Shown in pieces: positions 15,350-23,329 of a DNA stretch of 64,000 bases. Under the pieces are notes generated by a model. The model searched no databases and had not been told where the DNA came from. It saw only the letters and a program-made list of their open reading frames with translations. Within the stretch, counting starts at the first letter, position 1, and each line of letters begins with the position of its first letter. A program made the position numbers and the translations under genes. The stretch is from a virus, in the IMG/VR virus record IMGVR_UViG_3300027816_000087, positions 1-64,000 of that record, one strand, 5' to 3'.

Positions 15350-15877
15350 ATGCTGATGAGTGAAATCAATTATGAAGAGAAATTAGAGTACAAACTTATT
15401 GGAGAATTCAAAAGATTGTTCTATAGAAAGATGGGCTATGAGCCTGTTGTCATCTCTAGAAATCACAAAGAATTAGATCCAACAAAAGATGGACATTATG
15501 AATTAAAACCTGTAAATCTAAAAAGTTTAAGAGAGTGGTTTAATGAAATCACGCCTTTTAAAAGTGGTGAAAGATTAAAATTAGAAACACGAAAAAGGTA
15601 TAGAGAAGTTGTACATTTTCGTATGATTTATTCTTTTATAGCAAGAATGATGGGTCATTCCTTTGTTGGGATAGGTAGAGCATTAGGTAGAGATCATAGT
15701 ACTATTATGCATAATGTTCAAACTACCAAAGATCTTTTAGAAACAAACCCTCAGTTTAGACAAATCTATTCTGAAATATTTGAATATATAAAAGAAAAAA
15801 TACAAAAAAATGACTCAAAACTTCTGGAATGTAGCAATCAGACACAGGATAACGATGAACCAACTCTACTTTCTTGA
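15350..15877 (+). CDS. DnaA domain IV-like DNA-binding protein
   Basis: A 175-aa protein. Residues ~80-150 read RYREVVHFRMIYSFIARMMG, then HSFVGIGRALGRDHSTIMHN. The signature G-R-x-x-G-R-D115-H-S-T-I-x-H is that of the C-terminal DNA-binding domain of DnaA. No AAA+ ATPase domain is present. The N-terminal ~80 residues are unrecognised. As first gene of the replication operon it is a candidate origin-recognition protein or a competitor for host DnaA boxes. Starts MLMS; an in-frame ATG two codons later is an alternative. Confidence 0.85.
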   Translation: MLMSEINYEEKLEYKLIGEFKRLFYRKMGYEPVVISRNHKELDPTKDGHYELKPVNLKSLREWFNEITPFKSGERLKLETRKRYREVVHFRMIYSFIARMMGHSFVGIGRALGRDHSTIMHNVQTTKDLLETNPQFRQIYSEIFEYIKEKIQKNDSKLLECSNQTQDNDEPTLLS

Positions 15878-16400
15878 TTGCTGTAGATATCGCATACAAC
15901 CAGATAGTCTTATAAACAAAAATGCAGAAGCTATGATATGCCAATCTAAAGGATTGATATCTGAAGATGGCATACTTACACCAAAAGCTTTGCAGATACT
16001 AGAAGAGTTAGACATCTATGTTGTAAAAACTAAGAAAAAGGTGGCTGCTGAAGTGTTAGGTGAAGACTTCATGACGAAGATTAAAGAGTATAGGGAGATA
16101 TTCCCTGCTAAACGTCTTCCATCAGGTGAGCTAGCTAGACAAACAGTAAATGAGCTAAAAGACAAATTCGTGTGGTTTTTCAAAACCTACCCCGAATTTA
16201 CATGGGAACTTGTATTAGATGCTACAGATTATTATGTAGCTAGATACGCAAAAACTGATTATTTGTATATGCAAACTAGTAGTTATTTTATAAAGAAAAA
16301 GACAGATTCTAGTGGAGGATATACATCTAAACTAGCAGATACGTGTCAACAGTTATTAGATAACCCAAATATTGTAAACGAAATAAACGAAATGGTATGA
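15810..16400 (+). CDS. Hypothetical replication-operon protein
   Basis: A 196-aa protein. The first ATG overlaps the DnaA-like gene by 68 bases; an internal ATG at 15855 (MNQLYFLDCCRYRI) would shorten the overlap. The N-terminal half resembles a small helical domain (LYFLDCCRYRIQPDSLINKN ... ILTPKALQILEEL). The second half contains SGELARQTVNELKDKFVWFF and repeated aromatic residues. No known motif identified. Its place between the DnaA-like and DnaB-like genes makes a helicase loader or initiator accessory plausible but unproven. Confidence 0.65.
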   Translation: MTQNFWNVAIRHRITMNQLYFLDCCRYRIQPDSLINKNAEAMICQSKGLISEDGILTPKALQILEELDIYVVKTKKKVAAEVLGEDFMTKIKEYREIFPAKRLPSGELARQTVNELKDKFVWFFKTYPEFTWELVLDATDYYVARYAKTDYLYMQTSSYFIKKKTDSSGGYTSKLADTCQQLLDNPNIVNEINEMV

Positions 16401-16597
16401 TAGAATATAATCAAGCTAAAATCGATGAAATGTATCAAGCATGCACCACTCAATTATCAGATGAAATAAGAGTGACTAGACATGACTTATTTGTATTAGC
16501 AGCTAAAAATCTTATGAGCGATGCTTTTATACAAGGCATGAACTATGCTATGAATAGATTAAATGAAAAAATAGTAGAGAATGATCAAAAACACTAA
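16397..16597 (+). CDS. Small hypothetical protein
   Basis: A 66-aa helical protein (MIEYNQAKIDEMYQAC ... GMNYAMNRLNEKIVEN). It overlaps the upstream gene by four bases (ATGA) and the DnaB-like helicase gene by 17, so it is translated as part of a tightly coupled replication operon. No motif recognised. Confidence 0.65.
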   Translation: MIEYNQAKIDEMYQACTTQLSDEIRVTRHDLFVLAAKNLMSDAFIQGMNYAMNRLNEKIVENDQKH

Positions 16598-17615
16598 TAG
16601 ACCAGGTGGAGCTAAGTTTATTCATGAGATATACGAAGAAGGTCTACAGTATATCAAAGATAGAAGAGATGGTAGAATTAGATCGTTTAAAACTCCATGG
16701 TTAGGATTAAATGATGCTACACTAAACGGACTAGAATGGGGATCACTACTCACTATAGGAGCTAGACCTGGTCAAGGTAAAACTCTTATGGTGGGTCAAA
16801 TACTTAGAGAAAGCTATCAGCACAATCCAGATCAACACTTTAACATTTTAGAGTTTCAGTTTGAGATGGGTCCCAAGCAATCTGCATCTAGAGAATTTGC
16901 TGCACAAGTAGCACTAGACTATAATCAAGTGTTAAGTACAAAGGAACAGATAAGCACCTTTGCATTACAACATATTGAGAGGTTTACAAGACACTCTAGA
17001 CAATTAGCTGACAAAGGTGTGTTTAGAATTCAAATCAATAAGCCCTGTAATTGGAGACAAATAAAAGAATATGTCCACTATTACTATGATGATATGGGAT
17101 CTAAACCACTGATTGTCACCATAGATCATAGCTGGCTTATTAAGCAAGCATCTGATGAGAAAGAAAAGCTTAACACTCTTTATAACACTGTAGAGATGCT
17201 CATGGAACTAAAAAACGAGCTTCCTGTTATTGTTATGATGATTACACAGCTTAACAGAACATTAGATGAGGCAAGTAGAAAAACTCCAGGAAATATTGCT
17301 AATTTTCCTACTAGCTCAGATATATTTGGTGGCGATGCTCTTATGCAGGGTAGTGATGCTGTACTTGCAATGGCTAGACCAGGTATAAATGGTATAAAAC
17401 AATATGGCCCAGATAAGTTGCCGTGTGATCCAAATTTAGTATATTTACATCCATTAAAACTTAGAAATTCCAAAAACGAAAATGAGCTATTGTACATGCA
17501 AGCAGAGTTTAGCTTACAGAAATTAGTAGAAATACCAAAACCTATAAGTACAACCTCTACATCTTATGTACGTAGATCCATTAGACCATCAGCCGATATT
17601 GGCTCAGAAATTTAA
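16581..17615 (+). CDS. DnaB-like replicative helicase (RecA-fold)
   Basis: A 344-aa helicase made of the RecA-like C-terminal DnaB domain without the usual N-terminal helicase domain. Walker A is G60-A-R-P-G-Q-G-K67-T68, following WLGLNDATLNGLEWGSLLTI. Walker B is VTIDHS with D182. The MITQLNR element follows, then SSDIFGGDALMQGSD, as in DnaB (S-DLRESGAIEQDAD) and T7 gp4-like enzymes. A late HPLKLRNSK holds the basic residues of the trans-acting site. It would unwind the fork ahead of the family B polymerase and work with the separate primase at 19579. Confidence 0.9.
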   Translation: MIKNTNRPGGAKFIHEIYEEGLQYIKDRRDGRIRSFKTPWLGLNDATLNGLEWGSLLTIGARPGQGKTLMVGQILRESYQHNPDQHFNILEFQFEMGPKQSASREFAAQVALDYNQVLSTKEQISTFALQHIERFTRHSRQLADKGVFRIQINKPCNWRQIKEYVHYYYDDMGSKPLIVTIDHSWLIKQASDEKEKLNTLYNTVEMLMELKNELPVIVMMITQLNRTLDEASRKTPGNIANFPTSSDIFGGDALMQGSDAVLAMARPGINGIKQYGPDKLPCDPNLVYLHPLKLRNSKNENELLYMQAEFSLQKLVEIPKPISTTSTSYVRRSIRPSADIGSEI

Positions 17616-17626
17616 AATTTACAAGT

Positions 17627-18175
17627 ATGAGTAAAGAAAGAGAAGAGTTGCTCCAAAGAGCAAGAAACTATCATCGAACTCTCATTAATGATCTTAAGAT
17701 TAATGAGACAGATTTCACTATTAAGAAAATCTTTAGACATGAAGGTGTTATTGTTGTTCCTATTATGGGATATGAATTTCAAAAACCAAAAGGTCTTTAT
17801 TTTGAAATAGCAAAAGGAGACTATAGTGGTTTTGCAGATGAAGAAAGAACAGTGTATAGACTTCCTAATTCTGAGAAAGAAGAAGCTATTCCTGATCCCA
17901 TTTATGAAGATAGATATTTAGTACCATTAGAAGTTCTAAGAAAAGTCGATCCTCATTCAGTGGCTATTAGTAAAGAAGCTGCTGTTATGAGTGGAGATAG
18001 TATTCTTAAGAAAATGAAAGAAGAGTCTTCTTCAACTATGAAGATCTTTAGTACAAAGATAACAGATGATGCACCTTATAGTGATATGACTATAAGAGAT
18101 TATGTAGCAATACATAAGGGTATACCTGTAAGTGGTAAAGAGTGGCTCAATGAACTAATTAAACAATTACCTTAA
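17627..18175 (+). CDS. Hypothetical protein in replication operon
   Basis: A 182-aa soluble, charged protein (MSKEREELLQRARNYHRTLI...) with a middle beta-rich part (GVIVVPIMGYEFQKPKGLYF) and an acidic, helical end (TIRDYVAIHKGIPVSGKEWL). No catalytic motif recognised. It sits between the DnaB-like and Sak4-like genes, two bases before the latter. A role in recombination or replication is by association only. Confidence 0.65.
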   Translation: MSKEREELLQRARNYHRTLINDLKINETDFTIKKIFRHEGVIVVPIMGYEFQKPKGLYFEIAKGDYSGFADEERTVYRLPNSEKEEAIPDPIYEDRYLVPLEVLRKVDPHSVAISKEAAVMSGDSILKKMKEESSSTMKIFSTKITDDAPYSDMTIRDYVAIHKGIPVSGKEWLNELIKQLP

Positions 18176-18177
18176 AT

Positions 18178-18861
18178 ATGGCAGTAGGAATTCTTATTAT
18201 TGCAGAATCAGGAGCTGGTAAATCTACTAGTATTGAAGCTCTAGATCCAAAAGAAACATTCATTATTAATGTAGCTAACAAACCTCTTCCTTTCAAAGGA
18301 TGGAGAAAAAAGTACACAACATGGAGTAAAGAAAACCCTGGTGGTAATCTTTATGACAAAGCTGCTCCTGAAAATATCGAAGCATGTCTTCGTTATATAA
18401 GCGAGAAGCGACCTGAGATTAAGAACATTGTTATTGATGATTTTCAATACATGTCTTCTTTTGAGTTCTTTGATAAAGTGGATGAGAAAGGTTACGAGAA
18501 GTTTACTAAGATAGGTGCACATTTAGCTAGAATAGCTAGGCTACCAAAAGATCTTAGAGATGATCTTATGATCTTTATTCTCACTCACGCAGAGGAAGCA
18601 ACAGACATTGAAGGTAAACGTAAGTTTAAAGCAAAGACTATTGGTAAAATGGTTGATGAAAAGCTTACATTAGAAGGTTTGTTTTCTATTGTTCTCTTTG
18701 GTAAAGTGAAGAAAAACAAAGAAGGTGTTATACGCTATGTTTTTGAAACACAAACCAATGGAGAAAATACATGCAAATCTCCTAGAGGAATGTTTGACAG
18801 TTTGGAAATTGAAAACAATTTGCAAATGGTGCGTCAAGCTATTTTGGATTACGAAAATTAA
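18178..18861 (+). CDS. Sak4-like single-strand annealing/recombination ATPase
   Basis: A 227-aa P-loop ATPase. Walker A is G12-A-G-K15-S-T17 at the very N-terminus (LIIAESGAGKST), Walker B is IVIDDFQ with D87-D88, and sensor-like FILTHAEEATD follows. Size, extreme N-terminal P-loop and adjacency to an SSB gene are typical of phage Sak4 (RecA-core, AAA_24) recombinases, which need SSB for activity (known of the family). It probably supports recombination-dependent replication with the PD-(D/E)XK nuclease at 21200. Confidence 0.82.
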   Translation: MAVGILIIAESGAGKSTSIEALDPKETFIINVANKPLPFKGWRKKYTTWSKENPGGNLYDKAAPENIEACLRYISEKRPEIKNIVIDDFQYMSSFEFFDKVDEKGYEKFTKIGAHLARIARLPKDLRDDLMIFILTHAEEATDIEGKRKFKAKTIGKMVDEKLTLEGLFSIVLFGKVKKNKEGVIRYVFETQTNGENTCKSPRGMFDSLEIENNLQMVRQAILDYEN

Positions 18862-18893
18862 TTTCTTATATTTACATTTTAAAAACAACAATT

Positions 18894-19517
18894 ATGTTTA
18901 GTACAAAAGGACAAGAAGTAAAAGGCAGCAGTGGACCTTCAAAATCTCTGCAACCAGGTGTAGTGTTAGCTCACGTGCATAGTGCAACAGTTAAGCATTC
19001 TGAAAAAACAGGTAAGAAAATGTTAGAGTTTGTGTTGGAAGGACCAGCACTTGAGAACTTTGAGGGATGGGCTATTGATAAAGCTAATCCTGAAGGACCT
19101 AAATTTACAGGACCTTCTTCTAGAGTGAGTGCAACTATCTGGACTGATCTTTACAATGAAGATGACATTAACAAAAATCAAATCCTTAATCGCTTTGTTG
19201 TTATTGCACAAAAGCTTGGTCTTAAAGATCAACTAGATAATATTTCTGAAGAGCATCAAATCACTTCTATTGAGCAGTGGGTTGAAAAAGCTACAGAAAT
19301 CATCAAAGGTCATGATCTTTATTGGTTCTTGAAAGGTAATGAAGAAGAGTATAACGGTAAAACTATTGTTAAACTTTCTCTTCCTAAGTTTAAGTTCTGC
19401 GGTAACTTAACATCAGAGATTGATACATTTGATAAAAATAATCAATATCATTATAAGCCATTGGCTCAAAGCACAACAGTGAAGAGCTTTGAAGCTGCTA
19501 GTGATTTTGATCTATAG
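18894..19517 (+). CDS. Single-stranded DNA-binding protein
   Basis: A 207-aa protein that follows the Sak4-like ATPase. Its core is consistent with an OB fold of the DUF669 phage-SSB kind (KSLQPGVVLAHVHSATVKHS, TGKKMLEFVLEGPAL), and it ends in an acidic-aromatic tip (AASDFDL), the type of tail by which SSBs recruit partners. The ATG lies behind AAAAACAACAATT, preceded by TATATTTA, one base away from a Bacteroidota -7 box. A perfect terminator hairpin follows the gene, consistent with abundant separate expression. Confidence 0.72.
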   Translation: MFSTKGQEVKGSSGPSKSLQPGVVLAHVHSATVKHSEKTGKKMLEFVLEGPALENFEGWAIDKANPEGPKFTGPSSRVSATIWTDLYNEDDINKNQILNRFVVIAQKLGLKDQLDNISEEHQITSIEQWVEKATEIIKGHDLYWFLKGNEEEYNGKTIVKLSLPKFKFCGNLTSEIDTFDKNNQYHYKPLAQSTTVKSFEAASDFDL

Positions 19518-19543
19518 TTTAGAGTTTAAAACCAACATGTCCA

Positions 19544-19571
19544 GGGGGTGTTTTTACACCCCCTTAATTTT
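19544..19571 (+). terminator. Rho-independent terminator after the SSB gene
   Basis: A perfect 8-bp stem GGGGGTGT / ACACCCCC around a TTTT loop, followed by TTAATTTTT. It lies between the SSB stop (19517) and the primase start (19579). Same architecture as the hairpin at 4483-4502. Confidence 0.85.
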
Positions 19572-19578
19572 TAAGCTT

Positions 19579-20565
19579 ATGTTTAGAATTAGAAATTTAG
19601 TACACGATATAAAAGATGTACCTGATACATGGATATTTGAACATTATTGTAAACTTAGTTATAAATTAGAAGGACAGCACATAAAGATTAAATCATTATT
19701 TAATCAAGAGCGCACACCTAGTATGTGTATTTATACTAACAAGTATAATACGTATAGGTATAAAGACTTTTCATCTGGTAAATCTGGTGGAGGTGTAGAT
19801 TTAGTTAAAGAACTCTATGGATTGAACTATTATCAAGCATGCGAGAAAATAATACTTGAATATAATGATTGTATTCTCAAAAACGGATGTGGTTATGAGT
19901 CTAAAGAGTTAAAACAATTTTCTAAATTCAAAGTGAGCTCCTTTACTAAAAGAGATTGGACAACTAAAGATCAATATTATTGGACACAATTTAATATTGG
20001 TTCTAAGCTTTTAGAAGAACATTGCGTCTATCCATTAGACAATTATGTTATGACAAAAGATGAAGATCAAATTGAAATTAAAGGAACTTACATTTATGGT
20101 TATTTTAGAAAAGATGGAACACTCTATAAAATATACCAACCCAAAAACCAAGACAAGAAGTTTGTAAAAGTGAAGAGTTACATCCAGGGTATAGAACAAT
20201 GTAAACCTGGCAACAAACATCTTCTCATCACTTCTAGTCTTAAAGATGTAATGTCTATTAAGTCCTTAAAACTTTCTGGGCTAAATATTATTGCAGCAGA
20301 TTCTGAGAACACTATGCTACCACAATCTGATATAGAGGTGTGGCAAAATGAATATCAGAATATTATTCTTCTATTTGATAATGATAATGCAGGCATAGAA
20401 GCTATGAGAAAATATCAGGAAAAATATCCTTTTATTAAAGTGGCTTTACTACCTTTGAGTAAAGATGTTTCTGATAGTATCAGAGACCATAGTGCTAGAA
20501 AGGTGAGAGAACATCTAGTTCCTATATTAAATAGAAAAATAAATGAAACGCAAGAAGACATATAG
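19579..20565 (+). CDS. DNA primase (CHC2-like N-terminus and TOPRIM domain)
   Basis: The start is the ATG at 19579 just past the terminator hairpin, giving 328 aa; upstream in-frame starts lie inside the SSB gene and hairpin. The N-terminal part (LFNQERTPSM ... YRYKDFSSGKSGGGVDLV) resembles the CHC2 region of DnaG-like primases but lacks the zinc cysteines. The TOPRIM domain has the D-x-D pair D267-N-D269 in LLFDNDNAG. Its first motif reads LLITSSLKD223 rather than the usual E-G-x-x-D, so the catalytic Glu is replaced. Similar variants occur in Bacteroidota phages (recollection). It would prime synthesis beside the DnaB-like helicase. Confidence 0.85.
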   Translation: MFRIRNLVHDIKDVPDTWIFEHYCKLSYKLEGQHIKIKSLFNQERTPSMCIYTNKYNTYRYKDFSSGKSGGGVDLVKELYGLNYYQACEKIILEYNDCILKNGCGYESKELKQFSKFKVSSFTKRDWTTKDQYYWTQFNIGSKLLEEHCVYPLDNYVMTKDEDQIEIKGTYIYGYFRKDGTLYKIYQPKNQDKKFVKVKSYIQGIEQCKPGNKHLLITSSLKDVMSIKSLKLSGLNIIAADSENTMLPQSDIEVWQNEYQNIILLFDNDNAGIEAMRKYQEKYPFIKVALLPLSKDVSDSIRDHSARKVREHLVPILNRKINETQEDI

Positions 20566-20956
20566 CAAACCCAGAAAACCAAAGAAGCCAACAGTTCCTA
20601 AACCAAGAAACGCAGGAACTATGACTGAGAGTGCATTCTGGTCATTCATTAGAAGTGCACTTAGACAGAAGTCTAGATTTTGGAAACCTATTATGGAATG
20701 CAAGAGAAAATCTCGCAAACCATATCAAGGCCCAAATAAAAGACAAAAGTTTGAGTATCAGTGTAACCAATGTAAAGGTTGGTTTGCTGAGAAAAAAATC
20801 AATGTCGATCACATAGTTCCTGCTGGTTCTTTGAATTGTGCTAATGATCTTCCAGGGTTTGTAGAAAGATTATTCTGTGAAGTGAATAATCTACAAGTGC
20901 TTTGCACCACTTGTCATGATTTAAAAACTAAAAAAGAAAAAAATGGCAATTTATAA
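20543..20956 (+). CDS. HNH endonuclease
   Basis: A 137-aa protein with a Lys/Pro-rich N-terminus and a zinc-stabilised HNH domain: C74-x-x-C77 (YQCNQCKGWF), D89-H90 in NVDHIVPAG, N in EVNNLQVL, and C121-x-x-C124-H125 (LCTTCHDLKT). It overlaps the primase by 23 bases and the next gene by 14, so it is built into the operon rather than sitting in an intergenic space. It may be a resident replication/processing nuclease of the phage or a captured homing nuclease; tight coupling favours the first. Confidence 0.87.
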   Translation: MKRKKTYSKPRKPKKPTVPKPRNAGTMTESAFWSFIRSALRQKSRFWKPIMECKRKSRKPYQGPNKRQKFEYQCNQCKGWFAEKKINVDHIVPAGSLNCANDLPGFVERLFCEVNNLQVLCTTCHDLKTKKEKNGNL

Positions 20957-21209
20957 TAACGACAGAGATCCCAATGAAGAGATGTGGGAAAAACAGCAAT
21001 TTGACATAGAAGTAGAAAATGAAAGATTAAATAAACACAAAGATATGATGAAACAAGTTGTTGATCTTAATAACGAGCTAATTGATATTCAAGTGGAAAA
21101 GTTTAAAATACTATGTGATTTTCTTGAGTATGAAGAAGCTCTTACAAAAGATAAAGACACTGCGTCTAGAATACAAACACTTTTAAAAGGAATGAATGTA
21201 TGGAAATAG
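20943..21209 (+). CDS. Small acidic helical protein
   Basis: An 88-aa highly charged protein (MAIYNNDRDPNEEMWEKQQF...) with a probable coiled coil in its centre (HKDMMKQVVDLNNELIDIQV). It overlaps the HNH gene by 14 bases and the nuclease gene by 10. Stops with TAG. No family recognised; it may be a partner of the following nuclease. Confidence 0.65.
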   Translation: MAIYNNDRDPNEEMWEKQQFDIEVENERLNKHKDMMKQVVDLNNELIDIQVEKFKILCDFLEYEEALTKDKDTASRIQTLLKGMNVWK

Positions 21210-22258
21210 ATGATTTCTTTGAAGATAAAATGCTAACAGAATTAGTAACAGAATCTGTTAAGATGTTAGAAGATGAGTTTTATAGTAAACGATTTGAGTT
21301 TTCTTACAGTAGTCTTAATAAATTATTATGGAACCCTGTAGTGTTTCATCAGCTTTATGTTCTTAAAATGAAAGAAGAAAAAACTGATGCTCACTTAGTG
21401 CAGGGTAAGGTGATACATTGTCTTTTATTAGAAGAGAATAAGTTTAATGATCAATTTATTATTAGCCCTTCTAGTTTACCAACAGGTAATCTTAGAAGTG
21501 TAATAGATAGAGTGTATAGTCATTATAAAGAGTTATCATCTAATGGAGATCAGAGAACTAGACTAGAAGAGTTTTCTGAAGCTATTCTTGATATTCTAAG
21601 AGATATAAACTATCATCAGAGTTTAAAAACAGACGAGCAAAGATTAGATAAGGTGCTCACTGGAGAAGCTATATCATATTGGGATTTTCTTATGACAAGA
21701 AACGGTAAAACTCTTGTAGATCAGGACACTTATAATTTCTGTAAAGGAGCTGTAGATCTTATTAAATCAGATCCTAATGTATGTGAGCTTATAGGAGCTA
21801 ATGTAAATGACTTTAGTAATAAAGATGTTTACAACGAGCTTCCCTTAACAGCAAACATAAGTGGAAAACCTTTTGGTCTTAAAGGAATTGTAGATAATAT
21901 AGTTGTTGATCATAATAAAAAAATTATTTTTATCAACGATTTAAAGACTACAAGTAAAGAGTTAAAAGATTTTTCAGAGTCTGTTGAATATTATAACTAT
22001 TGGATGCAAGCTGTGATATACACAACTCTTGTTTCAACCAAGTTTTTTCATTATATTCATAGTGAAGGGTATTCTGTACAATTTAGATTTCTTGTAATCG
22101 ATAAAATGTTCAATGTCTATCCCTTCTTGGTAAGTGAAAAAACTCTAACTGATTGGTTAACAAGGTTTTTAACATGCTTGGAAAAAGCCGAATGGCATTA
22201 TATAAACAAAAGATACGATCTACCATACGAATTCGCATTAGGAAAGGTCGTTCTGTAA
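21200..22258 (+). CDS. PD-(D/E)XK nuclease (RecB/YqaJ-like exonuclease)
   Basis: A 352-aa nuclease of the RecB-like family. The N-terminal helix-strand element is FSYSSLNKLLWNPVVF and GKVIHCLLLEEN. The catalytic core is D232 in GLKGIVDNIVV and D247-L-K249 in IFINDLKTTS, followed by the YNYWMQAVIYTTL helix that corresponds to the Q-x-x-x-Y motif. This arrangement is typical of phage 5'-3' exonucleases acting with an annealase. With the Sak4-like ATPase and SSB it completes a recombination set. Confidence 0.87.
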   Translation: MEIDDFFEDKMLTELVTESVKMLEDEFYSKRFEFSYSSLNKLLWNPVVFHQLYVLKMKEEKTDAHLVQGKVIHCLLLEENKFNDQFIISPSSLPTGNLRSVIDRVYSHYKELSSNGDQRTRLEEFSEAILDILRDINYHQSLKTDEQRLDKVLTGEAISYWDFLMTRNGKTLVDQDTYNFCKGAVDLIKSDPNVCELIGANVNDFSNKDVYNELPLTANISGKPFGLKGIVDNIVVDHNKKIIFINDLKTTSKELKDFSESVEYYNYWMQAVIYTTLVSTKFFHYIHSEGYSVQFRFLVIDKMFNVYPFLVSEKTLTDWLTRFLTCLEKAEWHYINKRYDLPYEFALGKVVL

Positions 22259-22268
22259 AAAGAAAACA

Positions 22269-22820
22269 ATGAATAGTATCTATTCTAAGTATTTTCAAAA
22301 GTCAAGATCCTTTTTATATCCCATCCTTGGTATAAAAAAAACAAGCTATGCAGCACCTAATGGTACTTATATTGCTATTCAAGGTTTAATAGACGCTGAT
22401 GACGTTAAACTAATATGCACATTTAAAGAAGATAACTCCGAAAGCTTCAAGAAATTTGAAGAACAAATGTTAATAACTAATCCACTTTTTGATAGAATTC
22501 TTGAAGTGGATGGTTATAAACTTTACATATTTGATCTTAAGGTTTATGAATCTGATTGGTTTAACTTTTTATTGGGTAAATATTCTAAGTTGTCATCAAC
22601 TATGAAAAGAGCAATTAAGCTTTATTATGGTGAAAATTCAGCAGAGTATAAATATATGGATAGCTATCTCCACCCTGAAAAATACTTTGACGACTACGCT
22701 AAAATTTTAGATGTAGATGTTAAAGAGCTTAAAAAGATAGGTGAGCTATGTGATCCTTGTGATCTTGATAAAGAAACTTTAGTTGTAGAAAACTTGGAAG
22801 TTTCAAAAAAAGATGATTAA
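22269..22820 (+). CDS. Hypothetical protein
   Basis: A 183-aa soluble protein with a mixed fold (TYIAIQGLIDADDVKLIC, KLYIFDLKVYESDWFNFL) and an acidic end with a C-D-P-C-D cluster. The ATG follows AAAGAAAACA, the leader type of this genome. It lies between the exonuclease and a small gene before PolB. I do not recognise it. Confidence 0.65.
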   Translation: MNSIYSKYFQKSRSFLYPILGIKKTSYAAPNGTYIAIQGLIDADDVKLICTFKEDNSESFKKFEEQMLITNPLFDRILEVDGYKLYIFDLKVYESDWFNFLLGKYSKLSSTMKRAIKLYYGENSAEYKYMDSYLHPEKYFDDYAKILDVDVKELKKIGELCDPCDLDKETLVVENLEVSKKDD

Positions 22821-22839
22821 ATTTACAAAAAAAACAATT

Positions 22840-23241
22840 ATGAAGAATTCAATGATGTTAGTTACCTCTACTTGGGGGCAACAAAAGACATTCAAAATGA
22901 TCCCAATGCTACTTGAATGTCCTTACAATGAAGCTATTTATGACCCACAAGCTAAAGTGCTTGCTCTTATTTCTAAAGAAAGAAAGCAAACAATGCATAT
23001 GATGGCTAAGCTTAATGAGTGGGGAGATGTAGTTCCTATGAAAGTAGGTAAGCGTTCTAATGGTAAAGACTATGCAGAAGAGCGCAAAACTCTTGAGACG
23101 TATTACGAATATTTTATAGAAAATGCTGAAGAGATTGCTACTATTGTAGATCGTTTAGCTATGAATGCAGATAGCTTTGATTTCAAAGCGTTAATGACTA
23201 CAGAACCTGTAGCTGAGAAATCACTTCTTACCACACTGTAA
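22840..23241 (+). CDS. Hypothetical protein
   Basis: I take the ATG at 22840, directly behind AAAAAACAATT, giving 133 aa; the ATG at 22813 would overlap the previous gene and bypass this leader. The leader also holds TAAATTTA, one base off a Bacteroidota -7 box. The protein (MKNSMMLVTSTWGQQKTFKM ... EERKTLETYYEYFIENAEEI) has no recognised motif. It is followed by a perfect terminator hairpin, so it ends a transcript unit. Confidence 0.65.
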   Translation: MKNSMMLVTSTWGQQKTFKMIPMLLECPYNEAIYDPQAKVLALISKERKQTMHMMAKLNEWGDVVPMKVGKRSNGKDYAEERKTLETYYEYFIENAEEIATIVDRLAMNADSFDFKALMTTEPVAEKSLLTTL

Positions 23242-23262
23242 GAAAATTAAAATAAAATATAG

Positions 23263-23293
23263 AAAGGAGAGATTTTATATCTCTCCTTTTTTT
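23263..23293 (+). terminator. Rho-independent terminator before the DNA polymerase gene
   Basis: An 11-bp perfect stem (AAAGGAGAGAT with ATCTCTCCTTT) around TTTAT, with a T-run continuing after it. It lies 21 bases after the preceding stop and overlaps the start of a promoter-like box, so transcription of the polymerase is probably re-initiated. Confidence 0.85.
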
Positions 23294-23300
23294 ATATTTG
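23293..23300 (+). promoter_or_regulatory. Candidate Bacteroidota promoter -7 box (TATATTTG) for PolB
   Basis: An exact TAnnTTTG match immediately after the terminator and 29 bases before the polymerase ATG, a spacing that fits a short leader. No clear -33 TTG lies at the usual distance, because the terminator stem occupies that space. Confidence 0.5.
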
Positions 23301-23329
23301 TAACTTAAGGGGGAACAGCTTAACTGAAC

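Noticed and set aside
19489-19578. Longer start for the primase inside the SSB gene.
   Set aside because: It would run through the terminator hairpin; the ATG at 19579 after the hairpin fits the genome's layout.
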